A stretch of DNA of 64,000 nt, from the NCBI GenBank assembly GCA_030737875.1, contig CM060922.1:301435456-301499455 (forward strand), written 5' to 3'. Below the pieces are notes generated by a model. That model was given only the letters and a program-made list of their open reading frames with translations. It did not search any database and was not told the origin of the DNA. A program made the translations under genes and the position numbers. Positions 60,869-64,000 of this stretch are shown here, piece after piece (within the stretch, counting starts at the first letter, position 1; every line of letters begins with the position of its first letter). The DNA comes from Allium sativum (taxonomy: Eukaryota; Streptophyta; Magnoliopsida; Asparagales; Amaryllidaceae).

Positions 60869-62562
60869 CAGGGTCGGCCTTAAAGTATTGGTGGCCCAAG
60901 GCAAAAACAATTGAGGCCCTACCTTAGTTCAAAAATTAAAAAAAACCATGGTCAAAGCTTAACCGGCTGTGTAGTCTCGCGCTACACATCTGTTCTACTA
61001 AAAAAACCATGTTCAAAGCAAAGTAACATTGTTAAACATAAGTAAAACATGTTCAAAGCATAGTAACATTGTTAATCATAAGTAAAAACATGTTCAAACG
61101 CATAAGAATAATTGCATAAGTTGTGATTACATAGATACAAAGTGATATGATTATGATTACATAGATAAGATACAAAATACTTTCACATTATAGTTGACCT
61201 CCTAACATTTTGAGTGGTAAAATTACTAAGCAAAACACTTAAATCAAGTGATTCTAAAATCTTTGTCTCAATAGAAATGGTGGCCAGTTCATTCAATCTT
61301 TCTTGTGGTATGGTTGTCTGTAGAAAAGATTTGATTAGTTTAAATTTCGAAAAGCTTCTTTAAGTCGAGGCAACTATCACTGGAATAGTTAATAATATTC
61401 TATAAGCAACTCCTTGATATGATTTATAACATCAATGGCCCTTTTAGCATATGTCGGTAACATCTCTTTAAGGATTTGCAACTCCACAGATAACTCTACT
61501 CCATTATTATCGGAAATTGTCTCATGTTTCAAATAATTCTCAAGATTAACACATGAAGATTTCAAGCTATCATAAGAAGCATGCTTCAATCTCTCTACAT
61601 CATATAGAAATCCAAATATTTCATCATGCTTTTTAATTTGTTCTAATCTACTCTCAAGAGATGGCAATCCTTGATCCACAATGTACAAAAGTAATTGTCT
61701 CTATAACTTTCTTCTGATGATTGCATTGTTTCTTCACTATTGTTTCATCAAATTGTCTCTTTCTACATTTTATGTGCTTTTCATTGAATAAAGGTTCGAT
61801 TTCCATTTCGTTCGCAATTTTTTTGGCTTCAACCAAAGATGTTTCAAACCCATTTTCTCTAAATTGTTTGAAAAAACAAAATAGACCCTTTAGATGATCT
61901 ATAGCAACATCAATATGCATATCTTCTACGTGTAACTCTTTGCTTACTCTATTGATGTTATTCAATAAAGTGTACCATATAACCATACCAAGTGTAGATT
62001 CTCTGGAAATGCAGTATTGCTTTTCCTTTTCTATGGTATCACTCAAAATCAAATGAATCATTTACCAAATCATAAAATAATAAGACCTAATTAACAAACA
62101 TGAAACATCAATTAACTATTTAACTCAATCAAATCAGCTTTTACTAATTTCGAACTGATTATATAAGCCTTTTATAGACTAAACCTAATTTAATTAACCT
62201 ATCAATCAATTTGTTCGAATTAGTTAGAAGGTTAATAAATCATACCTGGTAAATGGTAATACAGTGATTTGGGGAAGAAGAGAAGAATTCGATTGGCTGG
62301 AGGAGGGATTCGTGAATCGCTATTTGAAGCAGGGGCTCGATATTATTTTGCATTAAAGGCTTGAAGCAGTAAAATAGTTTCTGGAGCGGAAGTGAGAAAT
62401 CATTCTTCTCCGAAGCGGAAGTGAGAAATCGTTTTCTTTTATGTGGCAGTGGGTTGGTTCGTTCTTTCATGAGCTACAGTGTTTTTTTTCCTGAAATTGA
62501 GGCCCCAATAATTTCGATGCCCTAGGCGGTGGCCTGGTGTGCCTAGGTACAAGTCTGGCCTG
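60869..62562 (-). mobile_element. hAT transposon relic, 1.7 kb
   Basis: The left end is CAGGGTCGGCCTT and the right end (complement) CAGGCCAGACTTG, similar imperfect terminal inverted repeats. GC-rich subterminal sequence contains GAGGCCC and GCCTAGG motifs. Between them lies the C-terminal part of a hAT transposase on the minus strand. The flanking 8-mers (CCTTAATC and CCTCATCA) match poorly, so the target duplication is degraded or the ends are slightly misplaced. The N-terminal transposase half is missing, so it is an internal-deletion copy. Confidence 0.7.
61183..62061 (-). pseudogene. hAT transposase, ZMYM1-like (DUF4371/dimerisation type), C-terminal fragment
   Basis: Segment 62061-61654 carries LGMVIWYTLLNNINRVSKEL, IDVAIDHLKG and IANEMEIEPLF, then a basic KCRKRQFDE. 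Segment 61688-61389 carries SLESRLEQIKKHDEIFGFL. Near the end RSFSKFKLIKSFLQ and IPQERLNELATISIE form the hAT C-terminal dimerisation domain, ending at TGA 61185-61183. A TAA just before RSFSK replaces the usual acidic residue codon, and the segments are in different frames. The family is the plant zinc finger MYM-type 1-like transposases. Not functional. Confidence 0.85.
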
Positions 62563-62748
62563 CCTCATCAAGCATCACTCAGATCACAACAATCACAAAA
62601 TGACACCCGAATAGCTTTAGCAAAAGCCACACAAACACAAAGCAACCATAAAGTAATTCTCGCATTCTAATTCCCAATCGTGGAAACCTACCCTCAGCCC
62701 TACAACTTCATAACTTGCATAATCTGAAACCATAATCATCTCTACCAC
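62563..62748. other. Spacer next to terminal LTR E
   Basis: Probable continuation of 60661-60868. Immediately beside the LTR the minus strand reads GTGGTAGAGATGATT, a poor match to a Met primer site (TGGTATCAGAGC with two bases missing), so it could be the degraded inside of element E. No coding call. Confidence 0.35.
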
Positions 62749-64000
62749 TGAAACACCCCACCTCCATTAAGGTCACTCACAAAGGGAATGCCTTAAGTTT
62801 GGTGGAGGACTATTGGTACAAGACACAGAAAATTTTACAAGACAGATAAGTATAAGCAGCGGAATTCAAATCATTTATTGAATACGTGGTTCAATACAAA
62901 AGCATTACATCAATTTGACTCAAAATAACTTACAAAAGATTACACCATAATTTCTGTCTTGATTTTTAAATAAAGAAGCATAAAACATAGATAAAACTTC
63001 ATAAATCCCCAAGTGTCGTATCCAAAAGCCATAGCCAATGAAAGAGAGTCCCAATCATACATCTACTTTCTTGAAGCTTGCAAAGAGTCTGATTAAGTTG
63101 GAGTATTCCCTCCCTGTGGACCGTGGGGGAACGGAAGAAAATAAGACGAAAGAAAAGGGGCAGACAATAAGTCTAGTAAGTTCAATGATTACTGGTATTT
63201 AAATAATGAAAGGGATCATGACAGTGATAACATAACATAGGACAATACCCTGATATAAGATAAGAGGAACATGTGATCGCACCCATTACTTTAGTCTCTG
63301 CACCTTTTTAACCATTGGTTCAACCAGCCCCACGTGTTTATAACAAACGATCCCCTTAATGATCGGCTCTTACTCGCATGCATTCATATCCTGTGTCATT
63401 CGGCCCCGCTTGACTGTAGCTACCTGTGCTGGTCCCACCATGGCATGTATCGGACCCTCTGGTGGAAACCCGACACGATTCAAGATGCACAGTGTACATT
63501 ACTGATGCCCAGTGCCTAATTTTTCCACTCCGGAGTACGTGCATGCCCATACTCCGTCAGAACCTACACTGGCCCACCAACCGCCGACGTTTTGACCGCT
63601 TATAATTCAGCCCAATAATCGTGCCCCACCCTGCCTAGTTTCAGGGTTCCATGATACATCTATGTGGGTTGCTACTGAAATGGGTCCCCGTTACTAGGGT
63701 TTTCTAATCAACATGTTTATTTGGTTAAGTGTCCAAGTTTTCCTAACACCGCCCATTCGTTTAGTTAACATGTTGAATCGGTTAAGTGTTTTCCTAATTT
63801 ACTTAACCCTACCAATCCTGACTTAGCTTTAATTTATTAAAGCACCAACCACTCACATTAGACAGGTCTTGTTTTGGTCACTGGATGTGCCGGTCGGTTC
63901 TGGGCAGATTTACACCACAACTCAGTCTAACCTCGGGTTCTTTTTGGGCTTGATGCACTAACCACCTATATTAGACAGGTCTTGTTGTGGTCACTGGACA
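62749..64000 (-). repeat. LTR E (partial), relative of element B
   Basis: Minus-strand LTR whose 3' end, GGGGTGTTTCA, is at 62749; it runs off the window end. The last about 60 bp resemble the end of B's LTR (GGCATTCCCTT, GTGAGTGACC). It holds a TTCCGCTG motif (62855-62865), the conserved stem-loop TAGAC-TTATT-GTCTG (63161-63175) and relatives of B's large stem-loop modules from 63847 onward. Confidence 0.8.
63847..63938 (-). other. Stem-loop module in LTR E, with a second partial copy at 63949-64000
   Basis: Minus-strand relative of the modules at 16931-17156: the same apical words (TCTGCCC, ACCGACCGGCACATCC). The stems are GTCTAA (63925-63930) with TTAGAC (63858-63863), and ACCACAAC (63914-63921) with GTTTTGGT (63871-63878, one mismatch). 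The partial copy has GTTGTGGT, a perfect partner sequence. Like B, this LTR has the module in tandem. Confidence 0.65.

Noticed and set aside
60861..62570. Intact 8-bp target duplication for the hAT element
   Set aside because: CCTTAATC and CCTCATCA agree at only four positions.
62737..62748. Primer binding site beside LTR E
   Set aside because: GTGGTAGAGATG lacks two bases of the Met-type site; a solo LTR is equally possible.

Overview
The window reads as gene-poor, repeat-dense plant heterochromatin, probably from a eudicot with a large genome. I see no host gene that I would call real. Nearly every base can be assigned to a transposable element or to the older element into which it was inserted. 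The main components are Ty3/gypsy LTR retrotransposons whose pol proteins end in a chromodomain-like tail, which fits the Tekay/Del chromovirus clade. Names A to G below are local labels.

Layout. (1) 1-14350: element A, minus strand, with 4.7-kb LTRs (the left LTR is cut by the window start); its pol has seven premature stops and no frameshift. (2) 14351-15336 and 26355-29349: older LTR-like sequence F. Element B (15337-26349, plus strand, TSD ATAAT) is inserted in it; B is young, with LTRs about 99% identical by eye, but carries three coding lesions. (3) 29350-30539, 40812-41897 and probably 51718-52715: older sequence G. It is split by element C (30540-40806, TSD TGAGT), a non-autonomous element with 4.8-kb LTRs around only 710 bp, and by element D (41898-51712, TSD TGATG), a decayed gypsy element. 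(4) 52734-60660: a Helitron-like segment that hosts a complete 345-bp TRIM (55702-56046, TSD GGTTC). (5) 60869-62562: a hAT relic with the C-terminal part of a ZMYM1-type transposase. (6) 62749-64000: the end of another minus-strand LTR, E, related to B.

Most interesting signal. The chromovirus families have different LTR sequences but share an RNA-level layout. Each of A, B, C and D has a polypyrimidine-YAG splice acceptor with a branch-point-like motif 1 to 12 nt before the gag ATG. B, C and D have a strong GTRAGT donor early in the LTR (A has a weaker one). The predicted 2.1-3.7 kb leader intron contains the tRNA primer site. It also contains structured blocks: tandem stem-loops of about 100 nt with compensatory changes (B, with relatives in E), a 14-nt stem-loop at a similar place in all five families, and hairpin repeats (D). 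A separate 18-20 nt hairpin lies exactly 4 nt upstream of the polypurine tract in A, B, C and D. Together these suggest that spliced RNA serves for translation and unspliced structured RNA for packaging and reverse transcription. This is inference from sequence and needs RNA data.
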